Notes: generated from the sequence alone by a model not told the origin. DNA of 64,000 bases from Gracilaria domingensis (GCA_022539475.1 VCMS01000024.1:248001-312000), one strand, 5' to 3'. Positions 21,301-31,856 are shown, numbered from the stretch's first letter. Program-made: numbers and translations.

Positions 21301-21618
21301 ATCCCTAACCTGCTGAAGTATCTCATCAACACTGTCATCTTTTCCTGCTGAATCTGCATCGACATCAGAATGGTTCTGATTCGTGCTTCGATCGGGTTTC
21401 GCTGGAGTGGCGCGTCTTTGCTCAGACTTTCGTCTTCGGGACCCAGACTTTTTGCTGGCAAAGGCAGATGCCTTCTTCTTAGCACTCTTTCCAGGAGTTT
21501 TTAAAGCGCTCTTCACATTAAGGGACTGAGGTGTTTTCATCTTCACTTCTTCCTCATCCGGCATCGTTGGGGAGGTCCTTGACTTTCTTGGTGTTTTTGC
21601 TGCCCTTTTACCGCCCAT
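18376..21618 (-). CDS. NOC2: Nucleolar complex protein 2 (Noc2), ribosome biogenesis
   Basis: A 1080-residue protein without introns. Noc2 pairs with Noc1 and Noc3 to move pre-60S particles through the nucleolus and nucleoplasm. The N-terminal half is a low-complexity Lys/Ser/Asp/Glu-rich region with nuclear-localisation-type basic clusters (KSAKKKASAFASKKSGSRRR) and many acidic runs. The conserved Noc2 helical-repeat domain occupies about 560-960: WSKVQPLFRPYVYHMILM, LLKRLEKLVPYTKG, LPMIHFSVMCLVELFGVD, LHNWSYVNMLRLWGKVLG, LRPLIYPYVQIALGAMR, MRLHIATFLSGLIEETGVF and IPVLPHLLTILR. The acidic N-terminus is longer than in yeast (whole protein 710 residues). The C-terminus is again acidic with a KKRRRNKPKQ cluster. 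The start is the first ATG. Confidence 0.95.
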   Translation of the reverse strand: MGGKRAAKTPRKSRTSPTMPDEEEVKMKTPQSLNVKSALKTPGKSAKKKASAFASKKSGSRRRKSEQRRATPAKPDRSTNQNHSDVDADSAGKDDSVDEILQQVRDLMRSGKLTEDKMGRDLMDALKKADETFNTSTAHDSSSSDETPPQQNAVKTAPPSSNKKRKRSKANTPAANKSSSSKALLDTSESGSKQHSDEAKTLEFEDNRKPPATTSKGPQPRSILSTPSSRRKGRPSAMSKIPMPRKGTPLSAKKTKATEYIDSSDNSDDEPSATQLKADIDALKKDDPDFYKFLEENDAALLDFSDTDADDVSSDGEERTAKFTESSMNAAHGGVSEAKQNNSLVDYGRKEKLEVDDEFETLTPNDSEEKGSQSEDSDDEFDEDTTIVNDDVRSTRHHQQKSAIEAEQPKEEIETPEDVTGYSESEDDREEEEEAATAIEATDSDNEVAQNANSGENEYQATRGIFVDMKYIRDLKASLKSNRSSLKVCKDLLKLLRAGREVIPKAKTLPEKKEVGGLSRSKPKRSHNQQSVVEEDLEPEIFTDDGLFTSGKVTFASASAYQQAMSLSITSIQEIFDSVLEAPTTDKASSLEALKKWNPTEKSRWSKVQPLFRPYVYHMILMCNSIKDPSTLRYLLKRLEKLVPYTKGVDGLARKITRVAVRVWSSGAHEASNATRLRGYLLLNRLAHGEGNAEVVLRSCCSSFSKNTGAVCNPKTLPMIHFSVMCLVELFGVDMGASYTTAFSHLREMSISLRAVLTAKDGKQEIERLHNWSYVNMLRLWGKVLGRYGSEDELRPLIYPYVQIALGAMRVNPSPRTHPMRLHIATFLSGLIEETGVFIPVLPHLLTILRCSELRRIPGRGSAKKLEWRSILRVNEEAVKTKLFLTGLVDHTVLQISKFCASISKHPAFPEIAHFALVTLKKFAKEFRVAEWRALLTVLVEKLKDTSDFIARTRAKVDYSPHGAISSAGMLATVPGIEAGFKTPIQRFFDIENSRIEKEGKLRDEKSASQARKSDDDLDDDSEREEKSEVEEEEEPARKKRRRNKPKQSNAPLLRLPDPREDPADEDQLAELNLDSDDDV

Positions 21619-22615
21619 TCTGAGACGGATTAAACTCTAGAGAGAAGTTTGTCGCTGCAGAAACAAGAAGCTAGTATCTCATTCAAAGAGGGTTAATATT
21701 TTTAACCAGATGAAACTTAGGAAAGAGAGAGAAAGACGTGAATGCTTCTCCAATTCACAATGGCAGGGTACACCGGGTACGCGAGGATCAAGCTGAGGGT
21801 GGATCAATACTCATGTCGAAAGCTATTCGACGACGCTCTGTAGTATTGCCCCTGACGACGGTACGAAATGTACCTTAATACATAAACGAATACTTCGGCC
21901 TGTCTCGAAAATTTGGAATCGAAATCTTCGAAACTGCCAGGAAGTGGTCCAACTCAAAATGTTCACGTGCTTGGATGTTTTGGATCACGTTTTTCTGAGA
22001 TGTTTAGATCCCGGGGACCTATTGGGTAGAGCGGCCATATTTAAAAGCTTCCTTTCGCTAGACAGCTTCGCTCTCTTGACGTGGATGTGTTTCATAGACA
22101 TAAGGATCTTATATAAGCGTGGAACTCATTCGTCAATTTGATAGAAACGTCCAGCTCAGCTACGACTCGGCGAAGAGTAGATTGTTGGAGACGTGAGTCA
22201 GAGTTGCCCAGGGTTGACAAAGAAGTGCACTGGACCCAAACTCCCGAACTGCCGTACCGTGAGTTGTTCTCGAACACGATTCACGGTGCCTTGTTTGCCT
22301 ACCATTGCCAGAAAAACGGTTTGCTCTAGGGCCCTATCTTCACATCCGAGTTTTGCTCTACATTCAGAAGAAAATACCTTGTTATCAGTATCATCCTGAG
22401 AAGGATCTACGGGACCTATCAAACCTTCTTGAACCGAAGATCATGTGGAACGTCCTTTGCCTCAGAGGAACGTCAAGTTGAAGTATTAAAGGAAGGTCGA
22501 AATCAAGGTCTTTGAACCCACTGGGGCGGGATCGTTGCAGCGAAGAGAAAGCGGGACTGTAAGTTGCACATTGTATCAAACCCCCCAAGGATTGGACCCA
22601 TTGGTTCGAGGAAGC
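21619..22615. other. Divergent intergenic region, about 1 kb
   Basis: Between Noc2 and SDS22. I see no gene. The SDS22 frame is open for 27 codons upstream of its first ATG without an initiator. Confidence 0.5.
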
Positions 22616-23926
22616 ATGCAAAGGCAGGAAGATAAAGCCGTTAGCGGAAGCACTAGTCCGCAAAGAGAGGGACAGCATTCCGAGGAACGAGCTGAAGGGA
22701 ATAGTCTGCGTCAGGTGCTGCAAGGCGATAGCGAGGAGACTCGGAATATGAATGTACTTGCCTCTACAGGAGAATCAGAACCTCATTCAGGGGAAGTGTC
22801 AGAACTGTATACCAAAGAGATCGATGATTCGAAGGGCTTACTCGAATCACCGAGCGATCAACCACTCGCGATTGTTACCGACACCCGGGCGTCGCTATCG
22901 ACGATTAAGACAGTAGATGATTCGTATGAGGAGTGGATTGACCGAACAAACCAACCGCTTCATTTCGTTGGAAATGGATACGAACTGACTCCAACTCTGA
23001 CAAACCTTTACCTAACGAATAATCGAATTCCCGTCATCGAGAATCTAGAACAATGCGTCAATCTTCGGGAGCTTGTCCTTCGGCAGAATGCTATTCAAAA
23101 AGTTGAAGGTCTAGACAATCTAACAAACTTAACTGAACTAGATCTATACATGAATCAAATCACTGAAATTCCCCCGAATGCCTTCGTAACGAATAAGAAG
23201 CTACAGAAACTTGACCTCAGTTTCAACCTGCTTCGGGATATCAAGAGTTTTCCCTGTGCGAATCTCGAGAATCTTGAAGAGTTATACTTAATCAGTAATA
23301 AGATTAAGGCAATTCGCGGTTTATATGATATGCCAAAACTTGTTATGTTGGAACTCGGTGATAACCGAATACGTACTATTGAAAACTTGGACAAATTGTC
23401 ATCTCTTCAAGGTCTATGGCTTGGGAGGAACAAGATTGCAAAGATCCAAAACCTTGATTCCCTTGTGAACTTGAGGAGGCTTAGTCTCCAGAGCAACCGT
23501 ATTGAAGCCATCGAGAATCTGGGTCACCTCACGGAGTTGGAAGAGGTTTATCTTAGTCACAATGGGCTGAAGTCAATGAAGGGCGTAAAAGATCTAACGA
23601 ACTTGCGCGTACTTGATCTTGGGAGTAACTTCATTGAGCACATTGAAGAGGTGGAGAATCTCAAACTTCTTAAAGAGTTTTGGGTAAATGGGAACAAGCT
23701 CGAAAGCTTCGAAGAGTTAGCGCTACTGAAGAACTGTGAAGAGCTTGAGACAGTGTATCTCGAATTCAATCCCCTTGCAAGTGATCCGCAATATCAACGA
23801 AAAGCATTGGATATTCTCCCGAGTTCGTTAGAACAGCTAGACGCCCTCATGGTTTCTGACGTGCGCAAGGAAATTGCGAAGCAAGAAATTAAATCAGCGA
23901 CTTCTGGGCCTTCTGAGAAGACTTGA
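22616..23926 (+). CDS. SDS22: Protein phosphatase 1 regulatory subunit 7 (SDS22), leucine-rich repeat protein
   Basis: A 436-residue protein from the first in-frame ATG. A hydrophilic N-terminus of about 110 residues precedes some eleven tandem 22-residue SDS22-type leucine-rich repeats, such as LTNLYLTNNRIPVIENLEQC, LRELVLRQNAIQKVEGLDN, LEELYLISNKIKAIRGLYDM and LRVLDLGSNFIEHIEEVENL. It ends in an LRR cap (LETVYLEFNPLASDPQYQRK...LPSLEQLD-like). SDS22 binds PP1 catalytic subunits and acts in their maturation and mitotic targeting. The composition is regular throughout and no intron is needed. Other LRR proteins share the repeat class, but the repeat length, number and cap fit SDS22 best. Confidence 0.9.
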   Translation: MQRQEDKAVSGSTSPQREGQHSEERAEGNSLRQVLQGDSEETRNMNVLASTGESEPHSGEVSELYTKEIDDSKGLLESPSDQPLAIVTDTRASLSTIKTVDDSYEEWIDRTNQPLHFVGNGYELTPTLTNLYLTNNRIPVIENLEQCVNLRELVLRQNAIQKVEGLDNLTNLTELDLYMNQITEIPPNAFVTNKKLQKLDLSFNLLRDIKSFPCANLENLEELYLISNKIKAIRGLYDMPKLVMLELGDNRIRTIENLDKLSSLQGLWLGRNKIAKIQNLDSLVNLRRLSLQSNRIEAIENLGHLTELEEVYLSHNGLKSMKGVKDLTNLRVLDLGSNFIEHIEEVENLKLLKEFWVNGNKLESFEELALLKNCEELETVYLEFNPLASDPQYQRKALDILPSSLEQLDALMVSDVRKEIAKQEIKSATSGPSEKT

Positions 23927-24801
23927 CCGTGAAACGAAACAGTTCTCCCTATCTAGGTGATACTCGCGTTTGAATCTTCCGTTTTATTTGAAGGCTGGAC
24001 ATAAGGAGGAAACAGTCTAATGGCGAGCGTCGCTCATCGCGAGACTAACTTCTTCTTGCCGCAACTTTTGATTTGCATACCCTCTATTCTGCTGCATATA
24101 ACAATAACGTTAATGTAGGTACTCTTAACTCTCGTACCATCGTACTCTGCCTGCTGACTTCATGTTCGAGTAGAGACACACACACACACGCACAATAATG
24201 ACCCTGTTGTACCAGTCTGGTTCTCTCTTCCTTATGAGAACAGTGAAGTAGAACTGCTACGCATCGGTTTGATGAAGATTCAACAACCAATATGGTTGAG
24301 CGTTGGCCTTTGTCTCGACTATTTCATCTGTGAGGATGAGGACTTTCGTAGATAGCATTGATGGTAATTGTTTAAACCTCGCCTCCAGAGACATTGTACC
24401 AAAAGTAACATGTTCGGGAAGGCGTTTGAAAGAAACCAAGTCGAGATGCGGGTGGAGCCCCTCGTGTCAATATGGCGTGTAGCATTCCTATATGTTTCTA
24501 TCGATCGTCACCATTTCAAGTAAACCTGCTTTCGACTTCGTGAATCCCAATGTAATCCCGAGGTATAGAGAAAACCCTCTTTCTTTCTCTTTCCTTTTCT
24601 CTCATAGACCGACTATATACGGACCCTTTCTGCTCTTTCTATGAACTGGTTCCCCAAAATGCGCTGCCTTACCTTACGTCATCGTAAGGTCTCGTTGTTA
24701 GTCGAATGATTAGAAAATGGCCTGGGCCTTCCTCCTGAAAGCGTTGCGTCGAACAGAAACGCTCAATATTACGCCGGAATTAGGTATTTGTATCCACAAA
24801 T

Positions 24802-25103
24802 GACCCGGGAGGTCGTTAAACTCGTCCCAGCGATTGGCGCACCAATCGCTGTTCCGGACTCGGGAAGTCGGTAAACTCGCATAGGCGCTCGGCACACCAA
24901 CGCCTCTCCGGACTCGGGAAGTCGCTAAACTCGCCGCGGTAATCGGCGCACCGATCGCCGCTCCGGACTCGGGATGTCGTTAAACTCGCATGGGCGCTCG
25001 GCGCACCGGCGCGCCTCTCCAGACTCGGGAAGTCACTAAAATCGGCCGGACGGTTGGTCTGCTTACCGATCGCCATTGTCGACCTGGGTGGTAAGTCGTA
25101 AAA
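24802..25103 (+). repeat. Degenerate 55-bp minisatellite with hairpin-forming units
   Basis: A core close to GACTCGGGAAGTCGNTAAAC begins at 24802, 24857, 24911, 24966, 25022 and, more degenerate, 25081, so the period is 54-59 bases. Between cores lies an inverted repeat, for example AGCGATTGG-CGCA-CCAATCGCT in unit 1. Alternate units resemble each other more (ATTGG/ATCGG type versus GGCGCTCGG type), suggesting a two-unit higher-order repeat. Frames read through it are repeat-derived, because the period is mostly not a multiple of three. Confidence 0.8.
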
Positions 25104-25788
25104 AGGCCCCCGACTAGCTGCACGCAAGCAGCAGACCACGAGCTGATCACTGGGAACGATCCTACCGATGTTTTCCCTGGCTTTCCCTCCCCATGGTGTG
25201 ATACATCCAACGGAGGCAACCATGTGGCGGTTTTCTACAGGGTTTTTCTTCGTAAAAGCTTTTACGCACATGCCTAGGGTCGAAGAACGATGTGAAGCGA
25301 CTGGCTGCTCCTTTGCCTGGTGTCGCCAAGGAAATGAGGACTGAGTGAAGGAGAGCCGTCACAACCTCTTGTACGGCGCAATGAGGTACGTGCAGAGCGC
25401 CTTGCCGTGGTGTACCCCTTAGCCGATGACCTCAAGAGGAAGAAGGAAGAGGTACTACAAAAAGAAGGAGAGATGAAGAGGCTGAATTATCGGTGACGAA
25501 ATGCTCACGCAGACGAGAGAACACTTTAGAGGTTAATGCTTTTGCTGACACAAAGCTCAGTGAGCGTAACACGGTACAAATCAGATTTGTAGTCAGCAGC
25601 TACGTTGATAGGGAAAACATTATAAGTGCTGGGGGTCCTTAGCAAAACCCCACGGGATACGAGCAATAAGCGTATCACGCTCATAATAAAGAAGAAGAAG
25701 AAGTATCCACAAATAAGGAGAAGGAGAGGAAGTTACTGGCTCTTTGGAGATTCTTTGCATAATAGCTTCGTTTTTTCGCGGGTGGGAA

Positions 25789-25801
25789 GGGGGGGGGGGG
25801 G
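25789..25801 (+). repeat. Poly-G tract of 13 bases
   Basis: Uninterrupted G homopolymer in intergenic DNA. Confidence 0.9.
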
Positions 25802-26430
25802 AGTCGGCACCCTACATGACGGCGGAATCATATGTGACCGCTTTCTGTTCATCAAAGAAGTCTTCGAACGTAGCCATGCGTCATTCAGATATCAATTCTT
25901 ATGTGACAACGTGAACAGAACCTGCGTTTCACATCTTCTTAGAAGACAAAAGACAGCACAATCCGTCGATACACAATGTTCTTTATGGATATCATGCAGT
26001 CTAAAAACTTCTGTTCCCAGTACGGTCCAAATGCACCCATACATGCTTTGAGGTGCACCAGGCCTAAAGTTTACTTAAGGTTGACTTCCGATGAGTATGC
26101 ATTGTAGGGGACTGGGGGTACTTCCCAAATGCGATGCGTGACGAGGAATGCAAACACGCTCACACAATAAGGAGCAGAAAGAAGAATAAGAGTTTCTCAG
26201 GCTTGAAGTACGGCCTATCCTACGATCTAGGAACTCCATATCTGTATAGAGAGAATGCGAAAGACTGTCGATTGCGCACACATTTCGCAGCAGACGATCA
26301 TCGCCTTTTTCATTGTCACTTCTCTTTACATACATACATACATTCATTCATGCTCCCCAAAGTTTATCAGAAGAGGTAGGCATCATGACAAGGATGATTC
26401 TGTCCATTTCTACAACTGCATATCCAAGTG

Positions 26431-27535
26431 CTACGATGCCAGTCCAATAGCTCTCAACTCTTCCGCGATCTGGTCACCGGCTCTGAGCCCGTAGTACTGC
26501 TTCGCCTGATCAGTTGATGCAAATTGTTCAAAAGGATCCAAAGATGCATCTGATCTTACATGTCCAAACAGTGTGGAGCTTACGCGCCATTGGCTTCCCC
26601 CACTAGTGACACGGCTTTTCAGAGTCCTCCTTGTATCTTCACTTATGACTACTTCATGCATCCCGCGTTTGATCAAACCACCAGTAAGATACTCCAGTTG
26701 GATACCAGACTGTACCAATAAGCAGCCTTCTGGAACATGGACGGGAATGCGGAACCCAGTTCGGGTCCAAACGAATAAACCGGGGTATCGCGAACGACCA
26801 TGAATTGTGAGTATGTTTATGTCATAATGATAACCCGCTATAGTTGTTCCCACAGAGTTCCCGTATGATCCCATATCTGAGCCAGTGGGTGCAAGCAAGT
26901 GAGGTCCGTCTTTCATCTTGTCTGTTATGGACGTTTTATGAAGCCCTAATCCAAGGGCAAGCATTTCAGCAACTGTCATCACAGATAGAAGAAGTTTGTT
27001 TCCCCACTCGTTCATCGTATCCTCCCATTCATCTGTGAACGAATCTGGGATGACCTGACGGGCGTTTAGTTCTGGAAAGTCTGTGCTAGACGGTCTCTCT
27101 CCGCAACGCCAAAAAAAGCGCCATTTCGGATCTCTTTCTACAGCTGGAACTTTGCTAACGGGCTGTTCTGAACTGTTGAGTTTGGAAACCGTTTCTGAAT
27201 GATCACGTGGTATTTCAGTATGGTTCGGAGTTACTCCAACCTACTCACAATGGTTAGAAACCTCCTGAGTGACAGAAAAAGTGTGTTCACCTTACCTGAT
27301 AGAAAAGCTCCGGTCGAGCGTCTTTCATTTTCACTTCCGAAGGCTGTTCAAAGTAGCGCTCCATAAGATTAACGAACTTATCTGAATCCTTTGATCCTAC
27401 GCGGGGATCGCGAATGAGAACTGCTCCATAGTCTCGAAGAGATTTTTCTACGCGCTTACAATCCTCCGTGACATTTTGATTCGATGATAAGAACGATGTC
27501 AGATCAACCAGGTCAATGACAGCCGACAAAGCCAT
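26431..27535 (-). CDS. 2-oxoglutarate/Fe(II)-dependent oxygenase (isopenicillin N synthase-like), one intron
   Basis: Two exons, 27535-27296 and 27240-26431, give a 349-residue protein. The intron (27295-27241, 55 nt) begins GTAAGG and ends GTAG in phase 0; unspliced, the frame stops after LFYQVR. The N-terminal domain (AVIDLVDLTSFL...VEKSLRDYGAVLIRDPRV) matches DIOX_N. The C-terminal double-stranded beta-helix has the iron ligands HYD in TTIAGYHYDINILTIHG and a distal His in KRGMHEVVIS, then RVSS as the 2OG-binding RxS motif. The family hydroxylates or desaturates small molecules; the substrate is unknown. The frame is open 36 codons upstream without an ATG, so I chose the Met just before the conserved start. 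It is divergent from Prp31. Confidence 0.88.
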
Positions 27536-28422
27536 TTCTGTTTTACTGGCCAGTACCTTCGCAGCTTCAGTTAGACGAGGTTGAAGAATTTTCAAAACGA
27601 AAAGCACTCTACGAGTTTTGCTGGTCAGAACTGGAAGAGCCAAAAGCGTTGGAAGAATGGTTATCGCGAAAAAATATTTGCCTCTTCTATCGTCGTAGAA
27701 GGAAAATAGTGCGGAACTCCCACTATTAGTTGGATCAACCTAATCGTTATCTCGTCAATCCCGAGGAAAGAGAAATTCACTTCGAAGGACACGAAAGACA
27801 GAATGATGGAGATAACACATCAATGAGACCAGACAAGTTTTTAGTGCGACGAAGGAGCGAAGGACCGTCGTACTACGAAGTTCGTAGTCTGCTTCGCAGA
27901 ATTCAAAGAATTCGGAAATAAGAGTTTGCGTCATTTTTGGCAAACCACTTGGATTATCTAGTTGGATACGGCACCAACGGTACCGTATTGAAAAACTTTT
28001 TCAAACCAAAACGACCAATTTTGATGCAGTAGCCTTCTACTTCTAGATACCAATAGACTCAAAAGATATGCATGTAACCTTTGACGAGGGTAGCCGTAGG
28101 GATATCCTTATACCCTTTTACTCGTCGAGTAGAAGTCTTGCAGATTCTGTTCATCTCTTATCTCGGGTAGGAGCCTTGATGCATGTATGCTTGGCTCGGG
28201 CTGACGACCGCTTCGCAAGCTTCCTGCCCGTTCATACATTTTCGCAGATAAAGAACAAGACTACTCAGAGATTGCCATTTGCCTTTTGGTACCAAGGGCA
28301 CAATAGACGCAGGGCATAGTACCGAGGGATGAAGTGTAGCCGTGCTTGCAACGATAGTACCGAGGTTATTCTACGATACACTGCTCGAAATAACGTTGTA
28401 CGAACGACTGGAGTTTCTAAAG
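27536..28422. other. Divergent intergenic region with GTACC motifs
   Basis: 887 bases between the oxygenase and Prp31. No gene recognised. It contains GGTACC-type motifs near 27970 and 28290 (GGTACCAAGGG) and AGTACCGAGG at about 28319 and 28358. Confidence 0.5.
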
Positions 28423-29892
28423 ATGAGTTCTCTGGCAGATCTGTTTCTGAACGACATTGATTCCTCGGGCGAAGAAGAAGACGCGAGAGGAAATCAAAAC
28501 ACCGAGGAAGAACTTGAGGTAGATCTAGTCGTGTCGGGAAACGAGGAGAAAGGTCCCGTGGGGGGGGAAGCCAAGAGTGTGCACAGAGTACAAGGAGTTA
28601 CTCATATAGAAGAAAAGACCGAAGATCAGATGTGCTCACTTTTGGCAGAGATTGATCGCCATGTAGAATCGGAAACTGTGCTTGCTGGATTGTTAATTCG
28701 TTGCGCTCCAGCCATTGCAGTTATCGACGACCATGTCAAAGGGTTGCATCAATCCCTTCAGAAAGCCTTCGCTCCTCGTTTTCCGGAGCTTGAGACTTTC
28801 ATCTTCGATCCTATCGAATACGCACAAGTAGCAAAGCTCTCTGCGACGGAACAGGATCTTTCCGGAATAGACTTACGAAGCATTTTACCATCAGGAACAG
28901 CAATAACGGTTCAGCTAACCGCATCATCAACTACCGGGAGATTGTTAAAAGACAGTGAGCTTCAATTGGTCTATGAACTTTGCGAAGACCTGTTCAAACT
29001 GGATGGCTGGAGAACGCGGTTATTACACCATGTTGAACGAAATGCAGCTCTTATTGCTCCAAATCTTGTCGCTGTTACAGAAGGTGCAGTGGCCGCGAAA
29101 CTGATAGGGCATGCAGGGGGCCTGAAAGAGTTGGCACAAATGCCTGCTTCTAATGTTAAGCTTCTGGGCAAAAAAAGGAAAGCTCTTCAAGGAACATCGA
29201 CAAGCACAACCCGTATTCACGAGGGTGTAATACACACTTGCCCCCTTGTAACAAGTCTGCCGAAGCAGTATCGTTCCAAGGCTGGAGACGTGACGGCTGG
29301 CAAAGCGGTCTTGGCAGCCCGTGTCGACCTTGGCCATCAGAGGATGGACGGCTCCGTTGGCCAAAGCTACCGAAAGGCTCTGGAAGCAAAATTTGAGCAG
29401 TGGATGGAGCCTCCACCAGCACGAACTTTAAAACCGTTGCCTGTCCCCGGTGATGAGGCAAAACGGAAGCATCGGGGTGGGAAACGTGCGCGAAAGGAAA
29501 AGGAGCGTCTAGGACTCACAGAAATGCGGCGATTGGCAAATCGAGTAGCTTTTGGTGTGCAAGAACAAGATGGAGAACTCGAGGGAGAGGGTTTAGGAAT
29601 GCTAGGGGCTGAAGGGTCTAAATCTCTCCGAGTGAAACCAAAGAAGTCGACATCGGTCACATCGGCTGCAAAGAGACGATTAGATAAGCAAAAGAAGAAA
29701 GATGTACAAAGCGAAGCAGAACGGTTAGGTATATCGGGAAGAGAAGATGTCCACACGGGCACAGAGATTCAGCTAGCAGCCGCGACAAGCTTCCCCACGG
29801 TGAAGCCAGTGGAGACCTCTAGTTACTTTGCGGCTTCGACTCCATTCTACGCCGTCAAGAGGCGACGAACAGACACTCCTGACCCTAGTTAA
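28423..29892 (+). CDS. PRPF31: Pre-mRNA splicing factor Prp31 (U4/U6 snRNP)
   Basis: A 489-residue intronless gene. Prp31 binds the U4 snRNA 5' stem-loop with the 15.5K protein and holds the U4/U6.U5 tri-snRNP together. The start MSSLADLFLNDIDSS is typical of the family. A NOSIC-type helical region follows (EDQMCSLLAEIDRHV, IDDHVKGLHQSL, FPELETFIFDPIEYAQV). The Nop RNP-binding domain comes next (LHHVERNAALIAPNLVAVTE, AKLIGHAGGLKELAQMPASN, VKLLGKKRKAL). The Prp31 C-terminal domain has HQRMDGSVGQSYRKALEAK, KPLPVPGD, the basic RGGKRARKEKER and EMRRLANRVAFG. The ATG chosen gives the family N-terminus; the frame is open 27 codons upstream. A functional splicing machinery agrees with the introns found nearby. 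Confidence 0.96.
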   Translation: MSSLADLFLNDIDSSGEEEDARGNQNTEEELEVDLVVSGNEEKGPVGGEAKSVHRVQGVTHIEEKTEDQMCSLLAEIDRHVESETVLAGLLIRCAPAIAVIDDHVKGLHQSLQKAFAPRFPELETFIFDPIEYAQVAKLSATEQDLSGIDLRSILPSGTAITVQLTASSTTGRLLKDSELQLVYELCEDLFKLDGWRTRLLHHVERNAALIAPNLVAVTEGAVAAKLIGHAGGLKELAQMPASNVKLLGKKRKALQGTSTSTTRIHEGVIHTCPLVTSLPKQYRSKAGDVTAGKAVLAARVDLGHQRMDGSVGQSYRKALEAKFEQWMEPPPARTLKPLPVPGDEAKRKHRGGKRARKEKERLGLTEMRRLANRVAFGVQEQDGELEGEGLGMLGAEGSKSLRVKPKKSTSVTSAAKRRLDKQKKKDVQSEAERLGISGREDVHTGTEIQLAAATSFPTVKPVETSSYFAASTPFYAVKRRRTDTPDPS

Positions 29893-30038
29893 ACCCTTTG
29901 GAACTCAAAGAAGCTGGCGGGCGGATATTTTCAAGTTTCTGACGCATACGGCTGCTGTTCCGTGTTCCATTCGTTCATCCCAGATTATAGTTTTGTGACT
30001 AAAGCGACTCAAGGAACATGCTGTACACGACCACTTGT

Positions 30039-30830
30039 TCATGTTCTTGCCTTTTCGGGGGACTCGGCGCCTTTTTCCTCTTCAACATCCATCGCTCCCA
30101 ACTTACCTGCTCGCATCATTTCCTCAGTTGGGGCTGGGGGTAGAGAATTACCCAATGGCTGAGAGGGATCCCATCCTAATGGTGCAGAAAGCGACGCGCT
30201 GATTTTCGACCCATAGCTGATTACTTCATCCACATCGACAGGTCGCTTGTTCGCACGTTTAAACGCGGCGAGACGAGGCTTGGCTTCGTCCAAGGCGTTC
30301 TGCATGACCGACTCAGCTGCACGAAGGTTGGCGCCTAGATGAGCGATTTTGGCGTCTTCCACGCTGTTGGCTTTACGAAGTTCTTCAATTATTCCATGCA
30401 AACGTTGATGCTCAAGAACTGCCAAAGAACAGCTAAGCATGTCAGATACATATCAAGGCTCAAGTGTTCGACAAGACTTTCTTACCTTGTTCGATGACCG
30501 CGTGAAAGGACTTGACCTGGGCCACTAGCTTTTCCATAATTTGCACACTCTCGTTGGTCATATCGCGCTTTGCTCGTTTCGCGTCTTCGCTTCCAGTGGG
30601 TCTATATGGTAGCACAGAACCCATACATAGTTTCGGCAAAGGAAATGAAAGAGTCAGTCTTCACAGGACGAGCAGAAACAGTTTCAAACGAGAAAAGAAA
30701 CGACGTACACAGACTTGAGCAAGTCGGCCTGAGCGACAAACAAACTGCTTATTAGTGAGCGACATTCGCGAAGTTCATCTCGTGCTCTGTCACGAATGGG
30801 AACATTGCCCGTTTCATTCCTGGGCACCAT
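30039..30830 (-). CDS. MED4: Mediator complex subunit 4 (MED4), two introns
   Basis: Three exons, 30830-30709, 30601-30486 and 30418-30039, give about 205 residues. Intron 1 (30708-30602, 107 nt) begins GTACGT and ends ATAG. Intron 2 (30485-30419, 67 nt) begins GTAAGA and ends GGCAG. Phases agree and the total is a multiple of three. The conserved C-terminal part is typical MED4: LRAAESVMQNALDEAKPRL, KRPVDVDEVISYGSKISAS, LGWDPSQPLG and TEEMMRAGKLG. The N-terminal half is the expected coiled coil. MED4 is a Mediator middle-module subunit acting in RNA polymerase II transcription. The first exon and start are less certain: the frame is open far upstream without an ATG, and the chosen Met is the first that gives a normal length. 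Confidence 0.85.
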
Positions 30831-31856
30831 TGACAGCGAGCGCTCAACCCTTTTGGGGTCGGTAATTTGGCAGCAGGGGCGTGTTACAAAGCGAAAAACG
30901 ACTTCTCTCGTGAGTTGCTCGATTCCTAGGTAGGCACGTTCAATGTCAAGAAGGTACTGCACGTAACGGCAGTCATCGAAGAATTCGACTGGTAAGAATA
31001 ACACCGGGAGCGTTCGCAACTACAGTACCGTCGTACTCTGGCCTGCTCGGGGCTCTCACCAGTGTGTCGGCTCAGCGCCTCACGTTCGCGTCTGTGAGTT
31101 AACTCCCTTGTGTCTAATAGCGTTGTCGATTATCCGCAGGCGCTGGACAAGATCAAATGGCCAAATCATGGAATCAAGACCTGTGAGCCTCACAGTGTGA
31201 GCGTTGTGAAGTTCCCACTATTATTTAAATCAAATTCACTGATCAGTTCTCTTGAACAATGTTATGCTGAACCTTTTCCGTTCACCCAGTGACCTTCGTT
31301 TCTTCTTCTGGCTGTCGAATACTCGTTCTGGTACGGGCTCAGCAGCTCTACTAATCTACTGATTCCTACAAACCGCAGAGCGTTTCTACTGAAAGAAGAG
31401 TTCTTTTAACAGAAACCCAACACTCTGTCTGACACGCGCGGCTACTTCTGCTCCGTGCGCTGCTGCTGTCCTGAAACCTTTCATTACCACCTAACGGTGC
31501 TGCAGCAGAGGGGCAGCAAAACGAAACCTGATCGTCAAGCTCATCCCTCTGCACATGTTGAATGGTTCACCGACAGGAACGCAACTTTCGTTTGCAGTGC
31601 AGGACACTGCTAAATGATTTTTGTGCGCGGGTTTCTCGTCAAATGGGCTAAAACTCTGAAAACGATGCACGTAGCCCTCTTACTCTTAACTTAAAAGAGT
31701 CTTAAGAGATGTGCAAATTACAACTCTGTATGCCCAGAAAGAAATGCATCTGTATTGTGCACTCGTTAACAACATGTATGAATGTGCTTACGACGCTAAT
31801 GAGTACAGGGTATGTGACAACACTAAATATGAGCAGGTTTACCCAAGGCCCCCTCC
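30831..31856. other. Tail-to-head spacer of about 1 kb, no gene seen
   Basis: Lies between MED4's start and the 3' end of the serine-rich gene. The MED4 frame continues open to about 31019, so an alternative upstream first exon is possible. A GTACCGTCGTACTCTGGCCTG sequence near 31025 resembles one near 24136. Nothing else recognised. Confidence 0.5.

Larger units (their letters stand above)
23927..26430. other. 2.5-kb repeat-bearing intergenic region
   Basis: No supported gene. It contains a CA/TC microsatellite (about 24176-24195), CT-rich tracts (about 24575-24605), the 55-bp hairpin minisatellite at 24802-25103, a GAA-rich stretch near 25690 and a 13-base poly-G at 25789-25801. Short frames here are not conserved-looking. 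The sequence TATCCACAAAT occurs on both sides of the minisatellite (24791 and about 25704), perhaps a trace of an old element. Confidence 0.5.

Noticed and set aside
24802-25103. Possible CRISPR array
   Set aside because: Units are degenerate, spacers are hairpins related to each other, and the genome is eukaryotic.
24816-25271. Minus-strand frame with repeated FSDFPSPERR-like peptide
   Set aside because: It is the translation of the 55-bp minisatellite. The period is mostly not a multiple of three, so a true repeat protein is unlikely.
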